Shown here piece after piece: positions 41,755-50,380 of a stretch of 64,000 nucleotides of DNA. Origin of the DNA: Motilibacter peucedani (lineage in GTDB: Bacteria > Actinomycetota > Actinomycetes > Motilibacterales > Motilibacteraceae); contig NZ_RBWV01000012.1 of the NCBI RefSeq assembly GCF_003634695.1, positions 368,729 through 432,728 of the forward strand. The letters are read 5' to 3'. The notes beneath the pieces are model-generated. The model was not told the DNA's origin. It made no database searches and worked only from the letters and a program-made list of their open reading frames with translations. Each line of letters opens with the position of its first letter. The stretch's first letter is position 1. Both the position numbers and the translations under genes were made by a program.

Positions 41755-42408
41755 GTGCTCTCCCGAGCCGAGTACCTCTCCCGCTGGTCCGAGCTGCACG
41801 GCGGCTACGACCCCGCGCGCTCGCGGTGGGTGCTCGGCTGGCTCACCACCGCGTACGCCTGCGCCCGGCCGCTGGTCGCGCTGCGCGCGTCGCCCGACGC
41901 GGTGACGCTGCTCGGCCTGCTGCTCGGCGCAGGGGTGCCCGCCGCGGCGGCCGCCGGCGCGCACTGGCCCGTGCTCGGTGCGGCGCTGGCCGGCCTGACC
42001 GGGCTCGCCGACGGGCTCGACGGTGCCGTGGCCGTCGTCACCGGGCGCACCACCCGCTGGGGCTACGTGCTCGACTCGGTCGTCGACCGGCTCACCGACC
42101 TCGCGCTGCTGGCGGCCCTGGGACTGCTCGGCGCGCCGTGGGCGCTGGTCGCCGCGGTCGCCTCGCTGACCTTCGTGCAGGAGTACGCGCGGGCGCGCGC
42201 CGCCGCGGCCGGCCTGTCCGAGATCGGCGTCGTGACGCCGTGGGAGCGCCCGACCCGGATCGTGGTCGTGGCGCTGTTCGGGCTCGGCGCCGGGCTGTGG
42301 CCGTCGGCGGCCGGCACGTGGGTGGGCGCCGCGGCGTGGCTCGGCCTCGTGCTGGCGGTCGGGTCGGTGGTGCTGCTCGGCGTGGTGCTGCGCCGTCAGC
42401 TGCGCTGA
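41755..42408 (+). CDS. CDP-alcohol phosphatidyltransferase family protein
   Basis: A 217-aa membrane protein with about six helices. The family motif is readable as DGAVAV...G(x3)D(x3)D around residues 88-110 (LADGLDGAVAVVTG, then WGYVLDSVVD): both glycine and all aspartates are in place, but the arginine that normally follows the Ala is Val. It should transfer a phospho-alcohol between a CDP-lipid and an acceptor at the membrane. The acceptor is unknown. The GTG at 41755 is 14 nt after metF. Stops 7 nt from the convergent glycosidase. Confidence 0.75.
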   Translation: MLSRAEYLSRWSELHGGYDPARSRWVLGWLTTAYACARPLVALRASPDAVTLLGLLLGAGVPAAAAAGAHWPVLGAALAGLTGLADGLDGAVAVVTGRTTRWGYVLDSVVDRLTDLALLAALGLLGAPWALVAAVASLTFVQEYARARAAAAGLSEIGVVTPWERPTRIVVVALFGLGAGLWPSAAGTWVGAAAWLGLVLAVGSVVLLGVVLRRQLR

Positions 42409-42415
42409 CGCCCGG

Positions 42416-44050
42416 TCAGCGCGTCTTGACGAGGATCGGCGAGGTCCCGATCTTGACGACCTGCCCGTGCCGCGTCGGCGTCGACGCGCCGCTGAGCGCC
42501 ACGGCGGCCTTCGTGCCCCACGGCGCCGCGTAGTCGACCGGCTTGCTGCCTGCGCCGGGGTTCCACACGACGCGGCCGGTGGCGACCCAGCAGGTCCAGG
42601 TGCCCTCGTTGTCGACGCTGCAGCCGCGGAAGCCGCTGCCCTGCAGCCAGGTGTGGATGCGGTCGTAGGCCTTGCCGGCGGCGTTCGGCGTCGTGCCGTC
42701 GCTCTCGGTCAGCGGCACGCCGAGCACGTGGTTGTCCCACGCGTACCAGTAGGCGCGCCCGACGCCGAGGTGCGCGGTAATTAGGTAGGTGCGCGCGACC
42801 CACGCCGCTGCGTCGTCGGCCGACAGCGGTGCCGGTGCTGCGGCGCCCCCGGTCGGCAGCAGGTAGTTGACCTCGGTGTTCCAGATGGGCTTCTCGACCC
42901 CGAAGGCGGCGAGCCGTGTCTTCACCTGGTCGAGCAGCGGGGCCATCGCCTCGGGGCCCTGGTCGGCGTCGGGATAGAGGTGCAGGTTGACGACGTCGGC
43001 CCACTTCGCACCGTCGGCGGCGAGGTAGCGGGTGAGCTCCCCCTGCTGTGCCGGGCGGCGCACCACGAAGCTGGGGGTGGTCACCGTCGCTCCCGGGTCG
43101 ACCGCCTTGATGGTGGTGTAGGCGGACTTCGCCAGCGGGATCAGGTCGCCCTGGCTGCCCAGCCAGAAGTTCTTCGCGTTGGGCTCGTTCCAGACCTCGT
43201 AGTCGGCGATCCGGCCCTTGTAGCGGGTGACGACGGCCTTGACGTAGGCCGTCCAGTCGGAGAGCTTCTTCGGCGGCGAGGAGCCAGTGGGCAGCTGAGA
43301 GGGAGGCGTGGTCACGGCTACCTTGTCCGCGGCCCACTGGGGCGTCTGGCCGAGCACGAGCATGACGCGGGCGCGGGCCTTGTTGGCCGCGGCGACCTGG
43401 GCGTCCAGCCTCGCCCAGTCGAACGTCCCTCGCTCCGGCTCGAGGTCCTGCCACGTGACCTGCGTGTCCCACAGGCGCACAGCGCCGTAGGGGGCGTCGA
43501 CGGCGGCGCCCGAGCCGTAGCCGTTGACCGTCAGCCCGAACAGCGAGGCCGGCACGCTGGTCGGCGCGTGCGGCGGGGTGACGTCGGACTGCGCCGGTGC
43601 TGTCGGTGTCGGCGAGGACGCCGGCGTCGTCGGCGGCGTCGGCGTGCTGGCGGGCGGGACCACCGGCCTGCTCGGCGTCGGCAGCGGCACGGTCACCGGC
43701 GGCACGACGCTGACCGGCGGGATCGTCGGCGGCGGTGCGGCCACCGGGGGCGCGGTCGGCGCGGCGTAGGACGGCAGCGCGCTCCCGCCGGCGAGCGGAC
43801 CGGTCGAGGGGTCCACCATCCAGCCCGGAGTCTGCGAGAACGTCGCGATCGAGGCCGCCGAGGCACCGTGCGGCTCGCCGTCGACGACGCTGACCGCCAC
43901 GACCGTGCCGGCCGCCAGCAGGACGGCCACGCCGGCCGCTGCCGCAGCGCGCGTCGAGCGCCGCGCGGGCATCCGGGGGCGCAGCCGCACCAGCCCGGCG
44001 GGTGCGGCGGGCAGGCGCGGGAGGGTCAGGCGCGGTCGGGGCAGGCGCAT
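42416..44050 (-). CDS. Secreted GH-A clan glycoside hydrolase (GH39-like)
   Basis: A 544-aa exported or membrane-anchored enzyme. A basic N-terminus precedes a helix (AGVAVLLAAGTVVAVSVV near residue 40), a Pro/Thr-rich linker (residues 85-170), then a TIM-barrel. ADYEVWNEPN near residue 285 gives the acid/base Glu and IWNTEVNY near 398 the nucleophile Glu, the two-glutamate pattern of clan GH-A; ADVVNLHLYPD lies between. Probably acts on a surface polysaccharide; the sugar is unknown. One spot (CTA ATT) uses codons that are rare in this genome. Confidence 0.78.
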   Translation of the reverse strand: MRLPRPRLTLPRLPAAPAGLVRLRPRMPARRSTRAAAAAGVAVLLAAGTVVAVSVVDGEPHGASAASIATFSQTPGWMVDPSTGPLAGGSALPSYAAPTAPPVAAPPPTIPPVSVVPPVTVPLPTPSRPVVPPASTPTPPTTPASSPTPTAPAQSDVTPPHAPTSVPASLFGLTVNGYGSGAAVDAPYGAVRLWDTQVTWQDLEPERGTFDWARLDAQVAAANKARARVMLVLGQTPQWAADKVAVTTPPSQLPTGSSPPKKLSDWTAYVKAVVTRYKGRIADYEVWNEPNAKNFWLGSQGDLIPLAKSAYTTIKAVDPGATVTTPSFVVRRPAQQGELTRYLAADGAKWADVVNLHLYPDADQGPEAMAPLLDQVKTRLAAFGVEKPIWNTEVNYLLPTGGAAAPAPLSADDAAAWVARTYLITAHLGVGRAYWYAWDNHVLGVPLTESDGTTPNAAGKAYDRIHTWLQGSGFRGCSVDNEGTWTCWVATGRVVWNPGAGSKPVDYAAPWGTKAAVALSGASTPTRHGQVVKIGTSPILVKTR

Positions 44051-44110
44051 GGAGCGGCGGTGTCCTTCTCGGCTGGGGGCGGCTCGGCTGGAGCAACGGC
44101 TCCACCCACA

Positions 44111-44605
44111 CTACTTGCCGGTCGGGGCCTCGCCGGACCTCGCGCGGCCGGTGCCGAGCAGCCCCGTCGTGCGGTAGGGGACCAGGTCGCGCAGCACCAC
44201 GGCGGTCGTCGTCCGCCGGATCCCGGGGCACGCGAGGATGCGCTGACCGACGCGGTAGAGGTCGTCGGGGTCGCGTGCGACCACGCGCACCATGACGTCG
44301 TGGTCGCCGGTCGTCGCCGCGACCTCCAGCACCTCGGGGATGGCCCGCAGCCCCGCCACCACGGCGCCGAGGTGGGCCTGGTCGACGTCGGCCTCGACGA
44401 ACGCGCCCACCGCGTAGCCCAGGCTCGCCGGGGCGACGCGGTCGCTGTGCGGGCGCAGCAGCCCCTCGTCGTGGAGCCGCGAGAGCCGGGTCTGCACCGT
44501 GCGGCGCGCGAGCCCGAGGCGCTCGGCCAGCAGCAGCACCGGTACCCGCGGGTCGGCGTCGAGGGCGAGCAGGATGCGCCGGTCGGTGTCGTCGAGCGTG
44601 GCCAC
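44111..44605 (-). CDS. Lrp/AsnC family transcriptional regulator
   Basis: A 164-aa regulator. The N-terminal winged helix opens LDDTDRRILLALDADPRVPVL and has the recognition helix in GLARRTVQTRLSRL; the C-terminal RAM domain follows (VGAFVEADVDQAHLGAVVAGL and GDHDVMVRVVARD). The GTG at 44605 with GGAGGC upstream is the start; the longer open frame is not typical. It is divergent from the keto-acid decarboxylase with a dyad between them, so it probably controls that gene in response to an amino acid. Confidence 0.85.
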   Translation of the reverse strand: MATLDDTDRRILLALDADPRVPVLLLAERLGLARRTVQTRLSRLHDEGLLRPHSDRVAPASLGYAVGAFVEADVDQAHLGAVVAGLRAIPEVLEVAATTGDHDVMVRVVARDPDDLYRVGQRILACPGIRRTTTAVVLRDLVPYRTTGLLGTGRARSGEAPTGK

Positions 44606-44642
44606 GGTGTGCCTCCGGGGTGCACGGACGGGCAAGGGAGTG

Positions 44643-44672
44643 ACCATTCTGCGCCACTTCGGCGGCGATGGT
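44643..44672. promoter_or_regulatory. Dyad in the Lrp/decarboxylase intergenic region
   Basis: ACCAT (44643-44647) and ATGGT (44668-44672) bracket CGCC (44652-44655) and GGCG (44661-44664) around a five-base centre. This imperfect dyad lies 28 nt upstream of the decarboxylase ATG and 38 nt from the regulator start, where an Lrp-type operator would be expected. Confidence 0.4.
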
Positions 44673-44699
44673 TGACCACCTCGACCACCGCATGGCTCG

Positions 44700-46382
44700 A
44701 TGACGCGCATGGACGACACCTCCGACCGCTCGGCCGGCGCGGCCACCCTCCCGCTCGCGGCCTACCTCGCACGGCGGCTGCGCCAGCTCGGCGTCGACCA
44801 CGTCTTCGGCCTGCCCGGCGACTTCAGCATGGGCCTGCTCGACGGGATGCTCGAGGGCACCGGCCTCGAGTGGGTCGGCACGACCAACGAGCTCAACGCC
44901 GCGTACGCCGCCGACGGCTACGCCCGCCTGCGCGGCTTCGGTGCCCTGGTGACGACCTACGGCGTGGGTGAGCTGTCGGCGCTCAACGGCGTCGCCGGCG
45001 CGTACGCCGAGAGCGTCCCGCTCGTGCAGGTGACCGGTGCGCCGCCGCGCGGCGCGGCGCGCGGCGGCTCGCTGGTGCACCACTCGCTCGTCGACGGCGA
45101 CCTCGGGCACTTCGCCCGTGCGTACGCCGAGGTGACCGCCGCCGCGGAGGTGCTGGAGGAGGCGAGCGCGGCCGAGCAGGTCGACCGGCTGCTCACGAGC
45201 GCGCTGCGCGAGCTGCGCCCGGTCTACCTGAGCGTGCCGAGCGACCTGACCGCGCTCCCGGTGCCGGCGGCGCGGCTGCAGCAGCCGCTGGCGCGGCCCG
45301 CCAGCGACCCGCACGCGCTCGCCCTGCTCGGCGAGGCGCTGCGCTCCCGGCTGGCCGGCGGCGCGCCGGTCACCCTGCTCGCCGGACACCTGGTCCGCCG
45401 GCGCGGGCTGGGCCAGGTCGTCCGGCGGCTCGCCGACGCAGGCGTCACCGTGGCGACTCTGCTGGGTGCCAAGGGGCTGCTCGACGAGGACCACCGCTCG
45501 AGCGCCGGCACCTACGTCGGCGCCCTGACCGCGGACAAGGCGACCCGCCGCGCGGTCGAGCACGCGCCGCTGCTCGTGCTCGCCGGTGCGGTGCTCAGCG
45601 ACCTCTCGACCGGGATGTTCAGCGCCGAGCTCGACGAGTCCAGCGCTGTGGTGCTCGGACTGCGCGAGGCGCGCGTCGGCGACCTGCGCGTCGCCGACGT
45701 CGACCTCGCCGACAGCCTCGAGCTGCTCGCCGACCTGGTGGCGCCGCACGAGGAGGCCGACCGCCCGCTCGACCAGGCGGGGCTCTGGGCGACGCTGCAG
45801 TCGTGGCTGCCGGCCGGCACCCCGCTGCTGGCCGACGCGGGCACCGCCTACTTCGGCGCCGCGGAGCTCGCCCTGCCCCGCGGCACCGAGCTGGTCGGGC
45901 AGCCGATCTGGGCCTCGATCGGCTACACGCTGCCGGCGCTGCTCGGCGCCGCTCTGGCCGACCCGACCCGGCGCCCGGTGCTGGTCATCGGCGACGGTGC
46001 GGCGCAGCTGACGGTGCAGGAGCTCGCCACGGTGCTGCAGCGCGGGCTGCGCCCGGTCGTCGTGCTGATCGACAACGGCGGCTACACCGTCGAGCGCGCG
46101 ATCCGCAGCCCGCAGGCGACCTACCACGACATCACCGACTGGGACTGGGGCTCGCTCGCCACCGCGCTGGGGGGCGCGCACCCGCCGCTCGTGCTGCCCG
46201 CGGGCACCCGGGCCGAGCTGGCGGCCGCGCTGGGCACGGCCGGAGCGACCCCCGGGCGTGCGGTGCTCGTGCACGCGGTCCTGCCCCGACACGACGTGCC
46301 CGCCCTGCTCTCGGCCATCGCGACCGGGCTCTCGGCGTCGCACGACGCCGGCGCGGACGACGTCGTCGGACAGCCCGCCTAG
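44700..46382 (+). CDS. Thiamine-diphosphate-dependent 2-keto-acid decarboxylase
   Basis: A 560-aa enzyme of the pyruvate/indolepyruvate decarboxylase family. The N-terminal PYR domain shows DHVFGLPGDFSMGLLD near residue 30 and the activating Glu in TTNELNAAYAADGYAR near 63; the C-terminal PP domain shows VIGDGAAQLTVQE near 430 and the Mg/TPP motif IDNGGYTVE near 460. HH in VHHSLVDGD near 123 is the catalytic His pair of decarboxylases. Likely substrates are branched-chain or aromatic keto acids. The divergent Lrp regulator supports an amino-acid link. Its stop codon shares CTAG with the convergent crtD-like gene. Confidence 0.85.
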   Translation: MTRMDDTSDRSAGAATLPLAAYLARRLRQLGVDHVFGLPGDFSMGLLDGMLEGTGLEWVGTTNELNAAYAADGYARLRGFGALVTTYGVGELSALNGVAGAYAESVPLVQVTGAPPRGAARGGSLVHHSLVDGDLGHFARAYAEVTAAAEVLEEASAAEQVDRLLTSALRELRPVYLSVPSDLTALPVPAARLQQPLARPASDPHALALLGEALRSRLAGGAPVTLLAGHLVRRRGLGQVVRRLADAGVTVATLLGAKGLLDEDHRSSAGTYVGALTADKATRRAVEHAPLLVLAGAVLSDLSTGMFSAELDESSAVVLGLREARVGDLRVADVDLADSLELLADLVAPHEEADRPLDQAGLWATLQSWLPAGTPLLADAGTAYFGAAELALPRGTELVGQPIWASIGYTLPALLGAALADPTRRPVLVIGDGAAQLTVQELATVLQRGLRPVVVLIDNGGYTVERAIRSPQATYHDITDWDWGSLATALGGAHPPLVLPAGTRAELAAALGTAGATPGRAVLVHAVLPRHDVPALLSAIATGLSASHDAGADDVVGQPA

Positions 46383-47878
46383 GAGGCCCGGGGGCGCCGC
46401 TCGGCCTTGCCGACCATCTCGGCGACGATCGCCGCCGACAGGGCGACGAGCGGGAGCCCGCCCCCGGGGTGCGACGACCCGCCGACCAGGAAGAGTCCCG
46501 GCACGGGGGAGCGGTTGGCCGGGCGCAGGAAGGCGGCGCGCGGGCCGTTCGACGACGTGCCGTAGATCGCGCCGCCGGGCGATCGGGTCTCGCGCTCCAG
46601 GTCGGCCGGCGTGCGCACCACGCGCCAGCGCAACCGGTCGCGCACGTCGAGCCCGCGCCGGGCCAGGATCTCGAGCACCGAGTCGGCGTAGGCGTCGGCG
46701 AAGCCCGGCGCGTCCCAGTCGGTGCCGGTGCCCGGCTCGTGGCGCGGCGCGTTGACCAGCACGAACCACGCCTCGCTGTCGTCGTCCGGGCGCAGCGCCG
46801 GGTCGTCGGCCGCGCTGACGTAGACCGTCGGGTCGGCGGGGACGCGGCCGCCGAAGACGGAGTCGAACTCGTCGTCGTAGTCGGCGGGGAACAGCACCGT
46901 GTGGTGGGTGAGCCCGGGCGTCCGGCCCTCCAGCGCCAGCAGCAGCACGAAGCCCGACAGCGACGGCTCGGCCCGGCGCAGGCGGCGCAGCGGAGCGGCC
47001 GCGACGTCGGGCGCGAGCAGGTGGCCGTAGAGCTCGCGGGCGTCCGATCCCGCGACGACGACGTCGGCGTCGACGCGGCTCCCGTCGGCCAGCTCCACCC
47101 CCGCGGCGCGTCCGCCCTCGACGAGGACCCGGCGCACCTCGGTGCCGAGGCGCAGCTCGGCACCGGTCTGGACGGCGCGCGCGCAGACCGCGTCGGCGAG
47201 GCGGCGGATGCCACCGCGTACGTGCCAGGCGCCGAAGGCCTGCTCCATGAACGGGATCACGCACAGAGCCGCCGGCGCGCGCCGCGGGTCGGACCCGGTG
47301 TAGGTGGCGTAGCGGTCGAGCACCATGCGCAGGCGCGGGTCGTGCAGGCGTCGGGTGCCCACGGTGCGCAGCGAGCGCCACGGCGCGACGGTGCGCAGCG
47401 CCCGCAGGTCGCGCGAGAGGCGCACCATGTCGCGCGCGGTCAGCGGCGCCTCCAGGAAGGGCCCGCGGGTCGCCTCCCACACGCGCGCGGCGTGGGCGAT
47501 GAGGGCCTCCCAGTCGTCGGCCGCCTGCTCGCCGAGCGACTCGCCGACCGCCTGCCGCACCGCGGCGCGCGAGGCGTTCGGCATCCGCAGCCGGGTGCCG
47601 TCGGGGAAGCGGTAGGTGAAGACCGGGTCGACGGGCTGCAGCTCGACCTCGTCCTCCAGCGGGCCGCCCGTCTTGAGGAACAGGTCGCGGTAGGCCGCCG
47701 GCAGCGTCAGCAGCGAGGGCCCGGTGTCGAAGGTGAAGCCGTCGCGCGAGACCGTGCCGACCTTGCCGCCCGCGCGCTCCGACTGCTCGCACACGACGAC
47801 CGAGTGGCCGAGCGCCCCGAGCCGCGCCGCCGCGGCCAGGCCGCCCATCCCTGCACCCACCACGACGACCCTGGCCAC
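46379..47878 (-). CDS. CrtD-like carotenoid desaturase (phytoene desaturase family)
   Basis: A 499-aa FAD enzyme. VVVVGAGMGGLAAAARLG near residue 6, FDTGPSLLTLPAAY near 49 and LVGGSSHPGGGLPLVALSAA near 465; HPGGGLP rather than the CrtI form LPGVGVP places it with CrtD-type carotenoid 3,4-desaturases and related oxidases. With CruF and CrtA-like genes nearby, it probably extends the conjugated chain of an acyclic carotenoid. The start GTG lies 7 nt after TAGGCT. A diketo-forming CrtNb-type activity cannot be excluded. Confidence 0.78.
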   Translation of the reverse strand: MARVVVVGAGMGGLAAAARLGALGHSVVVCEQSERAGGKVGTVSRDGFTFDTGPSLLTLPAAYRDLFLKTGGPLEDEVELQPVDPVFTYRFPDGTRLRMPNASRAAVRQAVGESLGEQAADDWEALIAHAARVWEATRGPFLEAPLTARDMVRLSRDLRALRTVAPWRSLRTVGTRRLHDPRLRMVLDRYATYTGSDPRRAPAALCVIPFMEQAFGAWHVRGGIRRLADAVCARAVQTGAELRLGTEVRRVLVEGGRAAGVELADGSRVDADVVVAGSDARELYGHLLAPDVAAAPLRRLRRAEPSLSGFVLLLALEGRTPGLTHHTVLFPADYDDEFDSVFGGRVPADPTVYVSAADDPALRPDDDSEAWFVLVNAPRHEPGTGTDWDAPGFADAYADSVLEILARRGLDVRDRLRWRVVRTPADLERETRSPGGAIYGTSSNGPRAAFLRPANRSPVPGLFLVGGSSHPGGGLPLVALSAAIVAEMVGKAERRPRAS

Positions 47879-47885
47879 GCCCGCG

Positions 47886-47891
47886 AGCCTA
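47886..47891 (-). promoter_or_regulatory. -10 hexamer TAGGCT of a leaderless promoter (crtD-like)
   Basis: TAGGCT on the minus strand ends 7 nt before GTG 47878. The gene therefore has its own promoter rather than depending on the upstream GGDEF-EAL gene. Confidence 0.55.
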
Positions 47892-47931
47892 GGTGCCGCG
47901 GGAGTCCAGCGCAGTGCGACCCCGGCGCCTC

Positions 47932-50199
47932 TCAGCGCAGTGCGACCTCCCGCAGGTCGATCGCCGGGCGGTGCGCCAGGTCGATCAGCGACCCGTACTC
48001 CGCCGGCCGCGAGAGCAGGTAGCCCTGGCCCAGGTGGCAGCCGCTCGCGGCGGCCAGGTTGAGCTGCGAGCCCGTCTCCACGCCCTCGGCGACCGTCACC
48101 AGGCCCAGCGCCCGCGCCAGGTCGGCGACCGAGCGCACCACCGCCCGGTCGACCGGGCTGGTGTCGATCGCCTGGGTGAAGCTGCGGTCGAGCTTGACCG
48201 CCGAGACCGGCAGCCGGGTCAGGTAGGTCAGCGCCGTGTGGCCGGCGCCGAAGTCGTCGATCGCGAGGCGTACGTGCTGGCGGCGCAGCTCCTGCAGCGC
48301 CCGGCCGGTGGTGGCGAGGTCCTCGAGCAGCGCGTTCTCGGTGACCTCGACCGTCAGGTCCTCCGGCGCTAGACCGGCGTCGGAGCGTGCCGACTCGGTC
48401 ACCTTGCACAGGGTGGGCGAGGCCAGCGTGCGGGCGGAGTAGTTGACCCACGCGCCGAGCCCCCGGCCGAGGGCGCGCCCGAGCACGCCGATGTCGGTGC
48501 AGGCCTGCCGGGCGACGTGCTCGTCGAGCTCGATGATCAGGTCGGAGTCCTGCGCGAGCGGCAGGAAGTCGTCGGGCGCCAGGAGCCCCATCGTGGGGTG
48601 CTGCCAGCGCATCAGCGCCTCGGCCGCGACCATCGCGCCGGTGCGCAGGTCGACCAGCGGCTGGTAGTGCACGACGATCTCGTGGCGCTCCAGCGCCCGG
48701 TGCAGCTCGGCGCGCAGCCGCATCCGCCCGCGGGCCCGCTCGCGCATCCGCTCGTCGAAGAGCACCGCCCGCCCGCGGCCGGCGTCCTTGGCGGCGTAGA
48801 GCGCGAGGTCGGCGTCGCCGATCAGCGCCTCCGCGCTCAGGTCGCTGCCGGACTCGCGGTTGACCGCGACGCCGACGCTGACGGTGGGGAACACCTCGGT
48901 GCCCGAGATGGTCACCGGCTGGCGCACGCCCTCGACGATGCGCGCGGCGAGCCGGAAGACGGCGTCGGCGTCGGGCACGTCCTCGCACAGGATGACGAAC
49001 TCGTCGCCGCCCAGGCGCACGATCGTGTCCTCGGGGCGCACGGCGTCGCGCAGCCGGCTCGCGATGGTGACGAGCAGGGTGTCGCCCGCGCCGTGGCCCA
49101 GGCTGTCGTTGACCGACTTGAAGTGGTCGAGGTCGCACAGCAGCACGCCGACGCGGCTGCGGTGGCGCCCGACGCGGGCGAGGGCGTGGCTGAGCCGGTC
49201 GTCGAGCAGCGCGCGGTTGCCGAGCCCCGTGAGCGTGTCGTGGCGCGAGAGGTAGGTCAGCTTGCGGGCGAGCTCGGTGCGCTCGGTCGTGTCGCGCACC
49301 ATCGCGCAGCTCAGCCGCCGGCCGGGCACGTCGACGGTGGTGACGCTGACCTCGGCGGGGAACGTGCTGCCGTCGCGGCGCCGGGCCGTCACGTCGTGGC
49401 CGCGTCCGAGCAGCGCCGGGTCCTCCGGCTCGGTCGCGGCCTCGACCGGGGCAGGGGTGTCGTCCGAGTCGCTGGGCAGCAGCCGGCCGAGCTCGAAGCC
49501 GACCAGCTCGCCGGGCCCGAAGCCGAACATCCGCTCGGCCATCGGGTTGGCCGTCTCGATCGTGCCGTCCTCGAGCACGGTGAGGATGCCGTCGGCGGCC
49601 GACTCGAACACCGCGCGGATGCGCTGCTCGGACTCGCGCAGCGCCTCCGCGGCGCGCTGCTCGCGCTCACGGCTGCGGAACTGGTCGACGGCCAGCGCCA
49701 CCCGGTCGGCGACCAGGCGCATGAGCTGCAGGTCGTCGACGACGAAGCGGTTCGGCTCGTAGGCGGAGACCTGCACGACCCCGGTGACCGCGCCACCCAG
49801 CACCAGCGGCGCCAGCAGCAGGCTGCGCAGCGGCGCGTCCTGGGCGGCCAGCGGCTGGCGCTGCCGCGAGGCCAGCAGGTCGGGGATGATCCGGGCCTGC
49901 CGGCTCTCGGCGACGCCGCCCAGGATCCCGGCGCCCATCGCGATGCGCTCGAGACCGGGCTTGCTGTCGCGGAAGCCGACGCTGGCGTGGGCGACCAGCT
50001 CGCCGCCCTCGACCAGGTAGAGCGTCGCGGCGTCGCCGCCGAGGGTGTCGCGGAACCGGGTCACCAGCTCCACCAGCGCCTGGTCGGGCGGCAGCGGCAG
50101 CAGGGCCACGTCCACCATCTGCTGGAGGACCAGCATCAGCAGCTCGGGCTCCGGCGTGTCGGTGCCCGTGCTGCTGGCGCTCGTTGCGCTCGTGGGCAT
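47932..50199 (-). CDS. GAF-PAS-GGDEF-EAL cyclic-di-GMP turnover protein
   Basis: A 755-aa soluble protein. GAF domain about residues 20-185, PAS 195-310 (ENGTI-type core LEDGTIETANPMAERMFGF), GGDEF 325-485 with intact LGGDEFVILCED near 396, and EAL 500-745 with AAEALMRWQHP near 525, TVEVTENALLEDL, IDDFGAGHTALTYL and VAEGVETGSQ. Both catalytic halves look intact, so it could make and degrade c-di-GMP, with GAF/PAS choosing between them. The ATG has AGGAG upstream. It lies inside the carotenoid region; a link to light or redox is only a guess. Confidence 0.9.
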   Translation of the reverse strand: MPTSATSASSTGTDTPEPELLMLVLQQMVDVALLPLPPDQALVELVTRFRDTLGGDAATLYLVEGGELVAHASVGFRDSKPGLERIAMGAGILGGVAESRQARIIPDLLASRQRQPLAAQDAPLRSLLLAPLVLGGAVTGVVQVSAYEPNRFVVDDLQLMRLVADRVALAVDQFRSREREQRAAEALRESEQRIRAVFESAADGILTVLEDGTIETANPMAERMFGFGPGELVGFELGRLLPSDSDDTPAPVEAATEPEDPALLGRGHDVTARRRDGSTFPAEVSVTTVDVPGRRLSCAMVRDTTERTELARKLTYLSRHDTLTGLGNRALLDDRLSHALARVGRHRSRVGVLLCDLDHFKSVNDSLGHGAGDTLLVTIASRLRDAVRPEDTIVRLGGDEFVILCEDVPDADAVFRLAARIVEGVRQPVTISGTEVFPTVSVGVAVNRESGSDLSAEALIGDADLALYAAKDAGRGRAVLFDERMRERARGRMRLRAELHRALERHEIVVHYQPLVDLRTGAMVAAEALMRWQHPTMGLLAPDDFLPLAQDSDLIIELDEHVARQACTDIGVLGRALGRGLGAWVNYSARTLASPTLCKVTESARSDAGLAPEDLTVEVTENALLEDLATTGRALQELRRQHVRLAIDDFGAGHTALTYLTRLPVSAVKLDRSFTQAIDTSPVDRAVVRSVADLARALGLVTVAEGVETGSQLNLAAASGCHLGQGYLLSRPAEYGSLIDLAHRPAIDLREVALR

Positions 50200-50380
50200 G
50201 GCCGCAGGCTCCTCGTACGTCGAGTTCAGACCCCCGTGGACCGAACGGTGTGTGCTGCCTCGCTTACCCAGCGTACGGCTGGGGATGTCCCGGATGCACC
50301 GACACCACCCGTTCGGCCCATCCAGCCACTCGTCCGAGGTCGTGCGCGCGCGGCGCGCCGGGACGTCACCCTGCCGGGCG

